Source: Hymenobacter roseosalivarius DSM 11622 (lineage in GTDB: Bacteria > Bacteroidota > Bacteroidia > Cytophagales > Hymenobacteraceae). From it: a stretch of DNA of 64,000 nucleotides. Where the stretch lies: positions 99,809 through 163,808 of the forward strand of contig NZ_FWWW01000055.1 of NCBI RefSeq assembly GCF_900176135.1, written 5' to 3'. Of this stretch, positions 9,258-18,235 are shown in pieces. The notes beneath the pieces are model-generated. The model saw only the letters and a program-made list of their open reading frames with translations. It was not told the DNA's origin and did no database searches. Each line of letters starts with the position of its first letter. The first letter of the stretch is position 1. A program made the position numbers and the translations under genes.

Positions 9258-10634
9258 CTAATGCACCGCCTGCGACTGAAATTCTGTCACGGCTTCCCCC
9301 AGATCAACTACCTCAACTCCCGGCAGCGCGGCCTGCAAAATGCTGGTGCCGGCCGCCGAGCGGTAGCCGCCGGCGCAATGCACCAGCACGGGCTTATCGG
9401 TAGGCACTTCGTGGGCGCGCTCGCGCAGCTCGGGCAGCGGGATTTTCAGGGCTTCGGGGAAGACGGGCTGCTGGGTTTCGGCGCGGTTGCGGATGTCGAT
9501 GATGGTGAACTCTTCGGGCCGCTCGCGTACGCGGGTCAGGTCGAGCTCGGGTGAGGTTTCGGGGAGATGGGCGGGGGTGAGCAGCGCGCCTTCAATATTG
9601 GTTTCGTAGCCGATTTTGGCCGCCTTGCGAATCACCGTATCCAGCGCAATCTGGGTGTCGGCCAGCAGGTAGAATTTCTCTTTCGGCCCAACAATGGAGC
9701 CCAGCCAGGTTTCGAATTTGCCACCGTCCATCAGGTTAATCGCTCCCGGCAAATGACCCGCCCGAAACTGAGCAGCCGGGCGCGTATCAATAATCAGGGT
9801 GCTCGGCGCTAGCTCGGTAGCCGAATGCACGCGCGGTACGGCCCGCACGCTATCCTCAAAAGGCTGAGCGCCCAAGCGGTTCAATACCACGTCGTGCCCG
9901 AAATACTTGGGCACGAAAGGCTGGTCTTCGAGCAGAAATTTAACAAACTCTTCCTCCGACATGGGCTGTAGAGCATAGTTCGTTTTCAGCTCTTTGCCGA
10001 TGCTGCTGTCCAGGTCGGTGCTGGTGGTTTTGCCGCAGAGCGAGCCGGGGCCGTGGGCCGGATACACCCGCGTGGTGGGGGGCAGCGTCATCAGCTTCTG
10101 GCGGGTGCTCTGGTAGAGCTGGCCGGCCAACTCCTCCCGCTGGTGGCCGCCCACGGCTTCATCCTCGCGCAAATCGGGGCGGCCCACGTCGCCCACAAAA
10201 AGCGTGTCGCCGGTGAATACGGCGCGGGTCTGGCCCAGCTCGTCGATGAGCAGCACCGAAATGCTGTCGGGCGAGTGACCGGGGGTGTTCAGGGCGTGTA
10301 GCTCCACGGTGCCTAATGTGATGCGGTCGCCGTCGTCGAAGGGCTGGTGCGGGTAGAGCGCTTTTACCAGCTTGCTGCAATAAATGGTGGCGTCGGTTTC
10401 CCCGGCTATTTCGAGGTGAGAAGAAACAAAGTCGGCGTGCGGATGCGTCTCGATAATGGCTTCGATGGAGGCGTCGTGCTCGTCGGCGAAGTCGTAGTAG
10501 GGCTGCGGGTCGCGGGCTGGGTCGATAATGGCTATTTGGCGGCCGGAGCGGATAATGTAGCTAGCGTGGGCAAGGCCCTTATCATAAAACTGTTGAATCT
10601 GTACCGACCCGGTACTACTGGGCAAGGGGCTCAT
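9258..10634 (-). CDS. MBL-fold hydrolase with two rhodanese domains
   Basis: 458-residue cytoplasmic protein. An N-terminal metallo-beta-lactamase domain (about 10-245) has HPHADF, GHSPDS and FTGDTLFVGDVGRPDL, as in the persulfide-dioxygenase/ETHE1-like group. Two rhodanese domains follow (about 265-355 and 365-455). The second has the catalytic cysteine in VHCAGGYRS. The first has LLADTQ at the corresponding place and lacks the cysteine, so it is probably structural. The family acts on low-molecular persulfides or moves sulfane sulfur. The ATG at 10634 is used, and upstream Met codons are less family-like. Confidence 0.88.
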   Translation of the reverse strand: MSPLPSSTGSVQIQQFYDKGLAHASYIIRSGRQIAIIDPARDPQPYYDFADEHDASIEAIIETHPHADFVSSHLEIAGETDATIYCSKLVKALYPHQPFDDGDRITLGTVELHALNTPGHSPDSISVLLIDELGQTRAVFTGDTLFVGDVGRPDLREDEAVGGHQREELAGQLYQSTRQKLMTLPPTTRVYPAHGPGSLCGKTTSTDLDSSIGKELKTNYALQPMSEEEFVKFLLEDQPFVPKYFGHDVVLNRLGAQPFEDSVRAVPRVHSATELAPSTLIIDTRPAAQFRAGHLPGAINLMDGGKFETWLGSIVGPKEKFYLLADTQIALDTVIRKAAKIGYETNIEGALLTPAHLPETSPELDLTRVRERPEEFTIIDIRNRAETQQPVFPEALKIPLPELRERAHEVPTDKPVLVHCAGGYRSAAGTSILQAALPGVEVVDLGEAVTEFQSQAVH

Positions 10635-10917
10635 GGTGGTAGGTTGTGGTGGCGAGGCAACGCATTCCGTAGCGGAGCTGCGGCTGACGGTTAGGCCAGC
10701 GCTCATTTTCAAATATAAGAAGGCGCGACCTTCTCTGACAGAAACTACATAAAACCAACCTAAGTTTAAACACTAAGCAATTGATTTTCAAACGAATGTT
10801 TAGTTAAATTAAGTATAAGCTCCTGTTCAGATGAGCTTACATCCCAGCTTGACCACCATATTAACTTATACCTTAATATTCTGCCTGTTCAACCCTCGCA
10901 GCATTTGACTACGATGC
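10635..10917. other. A+T-rich spacer
   Basis: No open frame with a convincing codon pattern. It must hold the promoter of the MBL/rhodanese gene. I could not assign a clear TAnnTTTG box. It ends at the bidirectional-looking terminator at 10918. Confidence 0.5.
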
Positions 10918-10953
10918 AAAAAAGCCCCCCAGTCTATTGGCTGGGGGGCTTTT
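10918..10953 (-). terminator. intrinsic terminator with GCCCCCCAG stem
   Basis: A-run, GCCCCCCAG (10924-10932), short loop, CTGGGGGGC (10941-10949), T-run. It lies 25 bases downstream of the stop of the Spy-like gene on the minus strand. Symmetry would let it work on both strands. Confidence 0.85.
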
Positions 10954-10978
10954 TACTATTAATGGCTAATGGCTGGGC

Positions 10979-11398
10979 TTAGCCCCGGTCTTTCATTTTG
11001 CCTTTGCGATTGGCCATGCGCTCGGTGCGCTGTTGCTCGTACTTAGCGTACTGGTCGGCCGTCAGGATAGCTTTGAGCTGGGCATTATGACGGCTGCGGG
11101 TGGCTTTGGCTGTCTGGCGGTTTTCGGCATTTTTGGTTCGCACGGCATCCATCTCTTTAGCTTGGGCCAGGTTCAGCTGCCGCACTTTTTCGGTTTGCTC
11201 AGCACTTAGGCCCAACGATTTGGATAAGTTAGCGGCGCTGGCTTCGGCCCGCTGTTCCGGTGTTTTTTTGACGCGTTGCTCCGGCGACATCTTAGCGCGT
11301 TGAGCGCGGCCCTGGGCGGGCCTGGCAGTCTGGGTTTGAGCAGAAACCGCGCCGGCAGTCAGGGTGAAGGCGGTGAGCAGGATGAGCATCTTTTTCAT
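10979..11398 (-). CDS. Spy/CpxP-like periplasmic protein
   Basis: 139-residue secreted protein. It has a signal peptide (MKKMLILLTAFTLTAGAVSAQ), then a Gln/Arg/Ala-rich helical domain with repeated MSPEQR and KTPEQR. A segment LGLSAEQTEKVRQLNLAQAKEM and ILTADQYAKYEQQR follow. This spacing matches the LTxxQ-type helices of Spy/CpxP and the DUF4890-like proteins common in Bacteroidota, which are periplasmic stress chaperones or metal-responsive proteins. The ATG at 11398 gives the signal peptide. Function in this organism is inferred only from fold. Confidence 0.75.
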   Translation of the reverse strand: MKKMLILLTAFTLTAGAVSAQTQTARPAQGRAQRAKMSPEQRVKKTPEQRAEASAANLSKSLGLSAEQTEKVRQLNLAQAKEMDAVRTKNAENRQTAKATRSRHNAQLKAILTADQYAKYEQQRTERMANRKGKMKDRG

Positions 11399-11605
11399 AG
11401 AAGGAGAGTCTGTGGGTGAAATTATGCTGCTTGGATGCTGATGCTTTGCCAAGGTTTAATTGGGCAGAGCAAAGACAGATTGTGCTCTCTTGCGTTACCT
11501 GAACCGGAATATCGCCTATATTCGGGCCACGCAGCCGTGTTTTGGGCCTGCTAGTGCCTCTTCTCACTCCATTCTCACCTTCTACCTCTCCTCTTTTCTT
11601 TTCCT

Positions 11606-13189
11606 ATGGCAAATCTTTTCGCCAAAAAACCTCTGGCCCAGCTGCTGGGCGAAGCGAATACCTCCGGCGAAGGCACGCTGAAGCGTACCCTAGGTGCCTT
11701 GAACCTGATGGCCCTGGGCGTCGGGGCCATCATCGGTGCGGGCTTGTTTGTGCGCACGGCGGCGGCGGCGGCCCAGGCCTCGGGGCCGGGCGTGACGCTG
11801 GCCTTCATCGTGGCCGCTATTGGCTGCGCTTTTGCCGGGTTGTGCTACGCCGAGTTCGCGGCGATGATTCCGATTGCCGGCTCGGCTTACACCTACGCCT
11901 ATACCACCATGGGCGAGTTAGTGGCCTGGATCATTGGCTGGGCTTTAATTATGGAATACGCCCTGGGGGCCGCTACCGTGTCTATTGCCTGGAGTGAATA
12001 TCTGAACAAGCTCCTGGAAGTCTTTGGCACCAGTATGCCCTACAATCTGAGTCACTCGCCCTTCGAAAGCTCCGTAGTGAACGGCGTAACCGAGCACGGG
12101 CTGATCAACCTGCCGGCTTTGTTGGTTATCGTGGCATTGTCGCTGCTGCTCATCAAAGGCACCCAGGAGTCAGCTATGTTCAATGCTGTTATCGTGGTAG
12201 TGAAAGTGGCTATCGTATTGATTTTCATTGCTGTTGGCTGGCAGTTTATTGACCCAGCCAACCACACGCCTTACCTGATTCCTGAAAACGCCGAGCCAGT
12301 GAAGAACGCGGCGGGCACCGTTGTGCGCGAGTACACGGCCTGGAACAAGCATGGCTGGGGCGGTATCATGGGGGGCGCGGCCATCGTATTCTTTGCCTTC
12401 ATCGGCTTCGATGCCGTGAGTACCGCCGCGCAGGAAGCCAAGAATCCCAAGCGTGATATGCCGATCGGTATTCTGGGCTCTTTGGCCGTGTGCACTATTC
12501 TTTATATTCTCTTCGGTCACGTACTAACCGGCGTTGCCAGCTGGCGCGAATTTGCCGACCCGGCCCTGGGCGGCGAGGCTTCCGTGACGTACGCTATTTC
12601 GGCTCACATGCCCGGCTACGAGTGGCTGGCTACGGCCGTGACGGTGGCTATTCTGGCCGGTTTCTCTTCCGTAATTCTGGTTATGCTCATGGGCCAGAGC
12701 CGGGTGTTTTTCTCGATGGCGAATGATGGCCTGATGCCGAAAGCCTTCTCCGAGCTGCATCCCAAGTTCCGCACGCCTTACAAGTCGAACTTGGCGTTGC
12801 TGGTATTCGTGGGCGGTTTCGCGGCCTTCGTGCCCGGCTCCCTGGCCGGTGATCTGACCTCGTTTGGTACGCTGCTGGCTTTCGTGCTGGTGTCGGCGGG
12901 CGTCTGGATCATGCGCCGCTCTGACCCCGCGCAGCATCGTCCGTTCCGCGCGCCGCTCTCGTCGCCGTCGTTTCCCTTCGTGCCGATTATGGGCATTGTG
13001 GTGTGCGTCGGGATGATTCTGGCGCTCGACCTGTTTACGTTGAAAGTGGCGTTGGGCTGGATGATCCTTGGTTTCATCGTGTACTTCATCTACGGCCAGC
13101 GCAACAGCAAGCTCCAGCAAGGCATTGTAGTAGTGCCCAAGGAAATGGAAGAACAAGCATTCATTGAGCCGGACAAGGACAACTTGTAG
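11606..13189 (+). CDS. APC-family amino acid permease
   Basis: 527-residue polytopic inner-membrane transporter with about 12-14 hydrophobic segments. The first helix has GVGAIIGAGLFV, the substrate-binding GxG break of the APC superfamily. FIGFDAVSTAAQEAKNP in the middle is the hallmark of the cationic/YfnA-like amino acid permeases. An extracytoplasmic loop near 220-245 (EYTAWNKHGWGG) is typical of this branch. The exact amino acid is not predictable. It stands alone, ends in a strong terminator and is convergent with the DUF2945 gene. Confidence 0.9.
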   Translation: MANLFAKKPLAQLLGEANTSGEGTLKRTLGALNLMALGVGAIIGAGLFVRTAAAAAQASGPGVTLAFIVAAIGCAFAGLCYAEFAAMIPIAGSAYTYAYTTMGELVAWIIGWALIMEYALGAATVSIAWSEYLNKLLEVFGTSMPYNLSHSPFESSVVNGVTEHGLINLPALLVIVALSLLLIKGTQESAMFNAVIVVVKVAIVLIFIAVGWQFIDPANHTPYLIPENAEPVKNAAGTVVREYTAWNKHGWGGIMGGAAIVFFAFIGFDAVSTAAQEAKNPKRDMPIGILGSLAVCTILYILFGHVLTGVASWREFADPALGGEASVTYAISAHMPGYEWLATAVTVAILAGFSSVILVMLMGQSRVFFSMANDGLMPKAFSELHPKFRTPYKSNLALLVFVGGFAAFVPGSLAGDLTSFGTLLAFVLVSAGVWIMRRSDPAQHRPFRAPLSSPSFPFVPIMGIVVCVGMILALDLFTLKVALGWMILGFIVYFIYGQRNSKLQQGIVVVPKEMEEQAFIEPDKDNL

Positions 13190-13206
13190 TAACAGTATCT
13201 GATTAC

Positions 13207-13243
13207 AAAAAAGCCCCCCAGACCAAGTCTGGGGGGCTTTTTT
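13207..13243. terminator. bidirectional terminator with GCCCCCCAG stem
   Basis: A-run, GCCCCCCAG at 13213-13221, loop, CTGGGGGGC at 13229-13237, T-run. It sits between the convergent permease (stop 13189) and DUF2945 gene (stop 13344). Confidence 0.88.
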
Positions 13244-13346
13244 GTAGCGCGAAAATCCGTTTCGCGTCGAGCCAAAGGCGAGAATCCGGTGCCGCGCCCA
13301 CGCGCAGCCTCTCGCGTTGCTCGACGCGGAACGGATTTTCGCACTA
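13244..13346. repeat. long imperfect inverted repeat
   Basis: Left arm 13245-13284 (GTAGCGCGAAAATCCG...) and right arm 13309-13346 (...CGGATTTTCGCACTAC) pair over nearly 40 bases with few mismatches, around a G+C-rich spacer. The right end supplies the stop codon of the DUF2945 gene. It follows the terminator directly. Confidence 0.82.
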
Positions 13347-13559
13347 CTTCTTTGCAGCCGCCGATACCTCGCTTTGCAGCTTCACGACCTTGTCGCCGTT
13401 CTCCTGCACTATCACGAAAGCCGGGTTATCGGCCGTGCCGTTGCGGGTAATATCGCTGCCCTTGATCTTTTTGGTAATGGATTCCTTATGAACTTCCTCG
13501 ATTTTGCCGCTGGCCGTGCCAGTGCCGTATTTCCAAGTAACGGTGGTGCCTTTGCGCAT
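13344..13559 (-). CDS. DUF2945 (hypervirulence-associated Tudor-like) protein
   Basis: 71-residue protein. MRKGTTVTWKYGTGTASGKIEEV and the later KIKGSDITRNGTADNPAFVIVQENGDKVVKL match the DUF2945/HVA1 pattern of a small beta barrel. Bacterial members have no proven role. The stop codon falls inside the end of the neighbouring inverted repeat, so the C-terminal lysines may have been set by that insertion. Confidence 0.8.
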   Translation of the reverse strand: MRKGTTVTWKYGTGTASGKIEEVHKESITKKIKGSDITRNGTADNPAFVIVQENGDKVVKLQSEVSAAAKK

Positions 13560-13735
13560 GGGAATGTGGGGCTTAGTGCTTGATACATAGTGCTGAATTA
13601 GCTCTAAAGTATGTACTCAGGTAGTCAGCGCATTGTTGCGAAGCGGGCAAGGATAAATTCGGTATAAAGTGACATTACTTGCCAGCTTCGATTGAGTACT
13701 TTAGGCCGCCGGTCCTTTACCACTGGCAATGCTCT

Positions 13736-15004
13736 ATGCCCAATTGTTACGTTGCCGTGCTGCTCCTCTTAGTTACGATTATTTCCGCTTCAGCTTCCGC
13801 CCAAACCGGCACCAAGCAGCAAGCGAAAGCACGCAAACTTCACGAGCGGCTCTACACAGTGGATAGTCACGAAGACACTCCTAGCAACAGTCTGCTCAAA
13901 TCTGGCTTCGACCTCACCCAAGACCACAACCCCGATTCCGCCCAGGTTGACTTGCCCAAAATGCGGCGCGGTGGCCTCGATGCTGCTTTTTGGGTGGTGT
14001 ACTTAGGCCAGGGTCCGCGCAGCGTGGAAGGCACTTCAATAGCCCGGCAGCAAGCGCAGGCGATGTTTTCTGGCATTGAGAAGGCAGTGAAAACTCACCC
14101 CACCGAGTTGGCTATGGCTACCACGCCCGCCGAAGCGCTTTCCTTAGGAAAGGCCGGTAAGCGGGCCATTTTTATCGGGATGGAAAACGGCTTCCCGGTA
14201 GGCCGAGACTTAAGCCAGGTGCAGGCTTACTACGACCAGGGCGTGCGCTACCTCACGCTGTGCCACTCGTCCAACAACGAAATATGTGACTCCGCTACCG
14301 ACCCTAAAGGCCCCGAATATCAGGGGTTGAGTCCTTTTGGTGAGCAGGTGGTAGCCGAGATGAACCGCCTGGGAATGATGGTAGACGTCTCGCACACCTC
14401 TGATTCAACCTTTTACGACGTGCTACGGCTCTCACGGGTGCCGGTCATTGCCTCACACTCCAGCTGCCGCGCCCTCGCCGATATGCCCCGCAACCTTTCC
14501 GATGATATGCTGCGGGCGCTGGCCCGCAACGGTGGCGTAATTCAGATTAATTTTTTCAGCCCTTACGTGAAAAACGAAGCCAAAAGCCCCGAGCGAGTGG
14601 CGGCCGAGCAGGCGTTTTTCTCCAAGTGGCAAATCAAAACTTCCCTGAACGTGTACGGGCTGCCGGCCGAATCTCAGAAAGAAGCTCTGGCAGAGCTAAA
14701 GCAGTTACAAGTACGCTATCCGGTGCCGCTGGCCACGCTCCAGGACGCGGCTAACCAAATTGACCACGCTGTGAAAATGGCTGGCATCAACCACGTTGGC
14801 ATCGGCTCCGACTTTGATGGCGGCAGTGTACTCACCGGCCTGCGTGACGTGGGTGACTTACCATCGTTGACGGCGGAGCTGATGCGGCGGGGCTACTCAC
14901 GCCGCGACCTCGCCAAAATCTGGAGTGGTAATCTGTTTCGGGTCATGAAGGCAGTGGAGAAAGGCAAAAGCCGCCCGGCTACGGCCTTAGTCTCTACGCC
15001 TTAG
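13736..15004 (+). CDS. secreted membrane-type dipeptidase, peptidase family M19
   Basis: 422-residue zinc dipeptidase. The ATG at 13736 starts a signal peptide (MPNCYVAVLLLLVTIISASASAQ). Zinc ligands: HED in VDSHEDTP, the bridging Glu in ENGFPVG, HTSD in DVSHTSD and HSSCR, then GSDFDGG near the C terminus, all as in renal dipeptidase relatives. It cleaves dipeptides, probably in the periplasm. It is first in a co-directional set with the two amidohydrolase genes. A TACATTTG box at 15041 suggests those have their own promoter. Confidence 0.92.
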   Translation: MPNCYVAVLLLLVTIISASASAQTGTKQQAKARKLHERLYTVDSHEDTPSNSLLKSGFDLTQDHNPDSAQVDLPKMRRGGLDAAFWVVYLGQGPRSVEGTSIARQQAQAMFSGIEKAVKTHPTELAMATTPAEALSLGKAGKRAIFIGMENGFPVGRDLSQVQAYYDQGVRYLTLCHSSNNEICDSATDPKGPEYQGLSPFGEQVVAEMNRLGMMVDVSHTSDSTFYDVLRLSRVPVIASHSSCRALADMPRNLSDDMLRALARNGGVIQINFFSPYVKNEAKSPERVAAEQAFFSKWQIKTSLNVYGLPAESQKEALAELKQLQVRYPVPLATLQDAANQIDHAVKMAGINHVGIGSDFDGGSVLTGLRDVGDLPSLTAELMRRGYSRRDLAKIWSGNLFRVMKAVEKGKSRPATALVSTP

Positions 15005-15040
15005 TGCCAGAAATACAGTTCAGCAACGGGGCTTATTATC

Positions 15041-15048
15041 TACATTTG
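15041..15048 (+). promoter_or_regulatory. possible -7 promoter element
   Basis: TACATTTG fits the Bacteroidota -7 consensus TAnnTTTG, 66 bases ahead of the amidohydrolase ATG at 15114. No TTG was found at the -33 distance, so the call is weak. Confidence 0.35.
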
Positions 15049-15113
15049 ATCTGATGCCGGCTGCAAGGTTGGCTCGCTTACTTCTTTCGTTCTTTAACCA
15101 ACCCAAACCCTTA

Positions 15114-18100
15114 ATGCATACTTCTATTCCTCGATTGGGGCTGGTGAGTGGGCTGCTGCTGAGTAGCCTCAGCACCTACGCTCAAACTAGCACCTTCCCG
15201 CGCAACGGCGTGTACGACCAGCGACCGGGCCTCTATGCCTTTACCCACGCCACCATTTTTACCGACTACAAAACCAAGCTCACCGACGCCACACTCCTGA
15301 TTCGGGATGGCAAGGTGGAAGCGGTGGGCACCAACGTGAAGATTCCGGCTGGCGCCGTGGTGCAGGATCTGAAAGGCAAGTACATCTATCCGGGCTTCGT
15401 TGATTTAGCTGCCAGCTATGGTCTGCCGGAGATAAAGCCCCTAGAGCGCGCCGCGCGCCGGCCCCCGCCGCAATTTGACAGCAAAAAAGGCGGCGCTTAC
15501 GACTGGAACCAGGCCGTTCACCCCGAAACCGACGCCGCCAGCGACTTCCGGCTCAACGAAGAACAGGCCGATGCTTACCGTAAGCTGGGCTTCGGAGCGG
15601 TGCTCACCCAGCAGCCCGACGGTATTGCTCGTGGTACCGCTGCCCTCGTGACGCTGGCCACCACCGGCCGCCGCGAAAACGAAGTTATTCTTACCGATAG
15701 AGCCGCCGCTGGTTTTTCCTTTAACAAAGGCACCAGCACCCAGAATTACCCTGCCTCGTTGATGGGCAGCATTGCATTGCTGCGCCAAACATATCTGGAC
15801 GCCGACTGGAACCAGCGCAACCCCACCAAAGAGCAGAACCTATCGCTGCGGGCTTTTCAGGAGCAGCGCCGCCTGCCGCAGCTTTTTGAGGTGAGTGATA
15901 AGATGAACGCCCTGCGGGCCGACAAGCTGGGCGACGAGTTCAAGACGCAATTCATCATAAAGGGCCGCGGCGACGAATACCAGCGCATCGCCGACATTAA
16001 GGCTACCGGCGCGTCATTTATCTTGAACCTTAACTTCCCGGATGCCTACAACGTGGACGACGTGTACGACGCCTCACGTATTCCGCTGGAAGATTTGAAG
16101 CACTGGGAAATGGCCCCCGCCAACGCGGCCCTGCTCGCCAAAGCGGGCGTGCCCATTGCGCTTTCAGCCACTGATTTGAAGGACAAAAAGAAGTTTCTGC
16201 CCAACCTGCGAAAGGCTATTCAGTACGGGCTGACGGAAGAGCAGGCCCTGCGTGCCCTCACCGCTACGCCCGCTGAGCTAATCAAGGCCCAGGACAAAGT
16301 AGGCAGCCTGAAGCCGGGCCTGACCGCCAACTTCCTGGTCTGCTCCAATCGGTTGTTTGCTGAGGATAACGTGATGCTCGACAACTGGGTGCAGGGTGAG
16401 CGCTACCAGCTCAGTAACCTGCCCGCCGACTATCGCGGCGTGTATACGTTGCAGGTAGGCAACCGCCCCGCCGTGCAAATGCAGGTGGCGGGCAAGCCCG
16501 AATCGCCGGAGCTGAAAATTGCCGTCGCGCCCAAAGACACGGTCCGGGGGGCAATTTCGGTGCAGGGCGAGCTGGCTACCATCGTGTATAACCCCACACC
16601 TAAAGACAAAACCACCGCCGTGCGCCTGAGCGGCTACTTTACCCCCGAAACCCGCCAGTTTCAGGGCGACGGTCAGTTGCCCGATGCGACGCTCGTGAAG
16701 TGGTCGGCCAAGCGCCAGGAAGTAGCCAGCCAGGCTGCCAAGCGCGACTCGGCCAAAGCGCCCGAAGCTATCCAACTGGGGTCTATGCTGTATCCGTTTG
16801 CGGCCTACGGGCGCGCGGCCATGCCTCAGCAGGAAACAGTATTGATCAAGAATGCTACCGTTTGGACCAGCGAAGCCGCCGGCAAGCTGGAAGGCACCGA
16901 CGTATTGCTGGTGGGGGGCAAAATTTCGAAAGTAGGCAAGAGTCTATCGGCTAAGGATGCCCGCGTGATTGACGGCACGGGCAAGCACCTCACGCCAGGC
17001 ATTATCGATGAGCACTCGCATATTGCTATTATCGGCGGTGTAAACGAAGGCACCCAGGCCGTTACCTCGGAAGTACGTATCGGCGATGTGCTCGACCCCG
17101 AAGACGTGGATCTGTACCGTGATCTGGCGGGCGGCGTTACGGCTGCCCAATTGCTGCACGGCTCGGCCAACCCCATCGGTGGTCAGTCGCAACTCATTAA
17201 GCTGCGTTGGGGAGGTGCACCTGAGGATTTAAAAATAGCTGGTGCTGATGGGTTTATCAAATTCGCTTTGGGCGAAAACGTAAAGCAATCGAACGCGGGC
17301 GAAGCCAACGTGCTGCGCTTCCCACAGTCGCGCATGGGCGTGGAGCAGGTATTTGTAGACGCCTTCACGCGGGCCAAAGAGTACGAAAAGGAATGGGCGG
17401 CTTTCAATAAGCTCAGCAAAGGCAAGCAGAAAAAAGCCGAAGCTCCGCGCCGTGACCTGGAGCTGGATGCGCTGGTGGAAATTCTGAATAACAAGCGCTT
17501 CATTACCTGCCACAGCTACGTGCAGAGCGAAATCAATATGCTCATTAACGTAGCCGACCGTCTGGGCTTCAAGGTGAATACCTTCACCCACATTCTGGAA
17601 GGCTATAAAGTGGCCGACAAAATGAAGGCCCACGGCGCCGCTGCCAGCACCTTTGCCGACTGGTGGGGCTACAAAAATGAAGTCCGTGACGCCATTCCTT
17701 ACAACGCCGCCATCATGCACGACGCCGGCCTCACGGTCGCCATCAACTCCGACGATGCTGAGATGAGCCGCCGCCTCAACCAGGAAGCCGCCAAAACAAT
17801 GAAATACGGTGGCTTGTCGGAAGAGGAAGCCCTAAAGCTGGTCACCATCAACCCCGCCAAAATGCTCCACGTCGACAATAAGATGGGTAGCATTAAGGAA
17901 GGCAAAGACGCCGATGTGGTGCTGTGGAGCGCCCACCCGCTCAGCATCTACGCCCACGCTGAGCGCACCTTCGTCGATGGCCGCCAATTCTTTGATATCG
18001 AGTCGGACAAGGTGATGCGTCAGGAAATGGAGAAGGAGCGCCTGCGCATCGTGCAGAAAATGCTGGCTGCCAAGAAAGGCGGCGCGCCTACCCAAACCCC

Positions 18101-18167
18101 GGTAGCCAAAGCTACAGGCCATTTTCACTGCGACTCGGTAGGGGAGGATAAGGAACTTGATAAGTAA
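15114..18167 (+). CDS. secreted double amidohydrolase (inactive N half, active C half)
   Basis: 1017-residue exported protein with a signal peptide (MHTSIPRLGLVSGLLLSSLSTYAQ) and two amidohydrolase units. The first (about 40-440) keeps the fold cues GKYIYPGFVDL and LKPGLTANFLV. Where the metal-binding HxH should be it reads LAASYG, and the catalytic Asp region reads ALSATD. The second (about 590-1000) is intact: PGIIDEHSHI, TCHSY, FTHILEGY, INSDDAE. Such imidazolonepropionase/prolidase-like enzymes cleave cyclic amides or peptides. The ATG at 15114 is chosen for the signal peptide. Confidence 0.88.
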   Translation: MHTSIPRLGLVSGLLLSSLSTYAQTSTFPRNGVYDQRPGLYAFTHATIFTDYKTKLTDATLLIRDGKVEAVGTNVKIPAGAVVQDLKGKYIYPGFVDLAASYGLPEIKPLERAARRPPPQFDSKKGGAYDWNQAVHPETDAASDFRLNEEQADAYRKLGFGAVLTQQPDGIARGTAALVTLATTGRRENEVILTDRAAAGFSFNKGTSTQNYPASLMGSIALLRQTYLDADWNQRNPTKEQNLSLRAFQEQRRLPQLFEVSDKMNALRADKLGDEFKTQFIIKGRGDEYQRIADIKATGASFILNLNFPDAYNVDDVYDASRIPLEDLKHWEMAPANAALLAKAGVPIALSATDLKDKKKFLPNLRKAIQYGLTEEQALRALTATPAELIKAQDKVGSLKPGLTANFLVCSNRLFAEDNVMLDNWVQGERYQLSNLPADYRGVYTLQVGNRPAVQMQVAGKPESPELKIAVAPKDTVRGAISVQGELATIVYNPTPKDKTTAVRLSGYFTPETRQFQGDGQLPDATLVKWSAKRQEVASQAAKRDSAKAPEAIQLGSMLYPFAAYGRAAMPQQETVLIKNATVWTSEAAGKLEGTDVLLVGGKISKVGKSLSAKDARVIDGTGKHLTPGIIDEHSHIAIIGGVNEGTQAVTSEVRIGDVLDPEDVDLYRDLAGGVTAAQLLHGSANPIGGQSQLIKLRWGGAPEDLKIAGADGFIKFALGENVKQSNAGEANVLRFPQSRMGVEQVFVDAFTRAKEYEKEWAAFNKLSKGKQKKAEAPRRDLELDALVEILNNKRFITCHSYVQSEINMLINVADRLGFKVNTFTHILEGYKVADKMKAHGAAASTFADWWGYKNEVRDAIPYNAAIMHDAGLTVAINSDDAEMSRRLNQEAAKTMKYGGLSEEEALKLVTINPAKMLHVDNKMGSIKEGKDADVVLWSAHPLSIYAHAERTFVDGRQFFDIESDKVMRQEMEKERLRIVQKMLAAKKGGAPTQTPVAKATGHFHCDSVGEDKELDK

Positions 18168-18235
18168 AAAGTAAAGCCAATTCTGTCCTCGCAAGTGGAG
18201 GCGAAATGCATTACGAACCCATAGATTACTCAACC

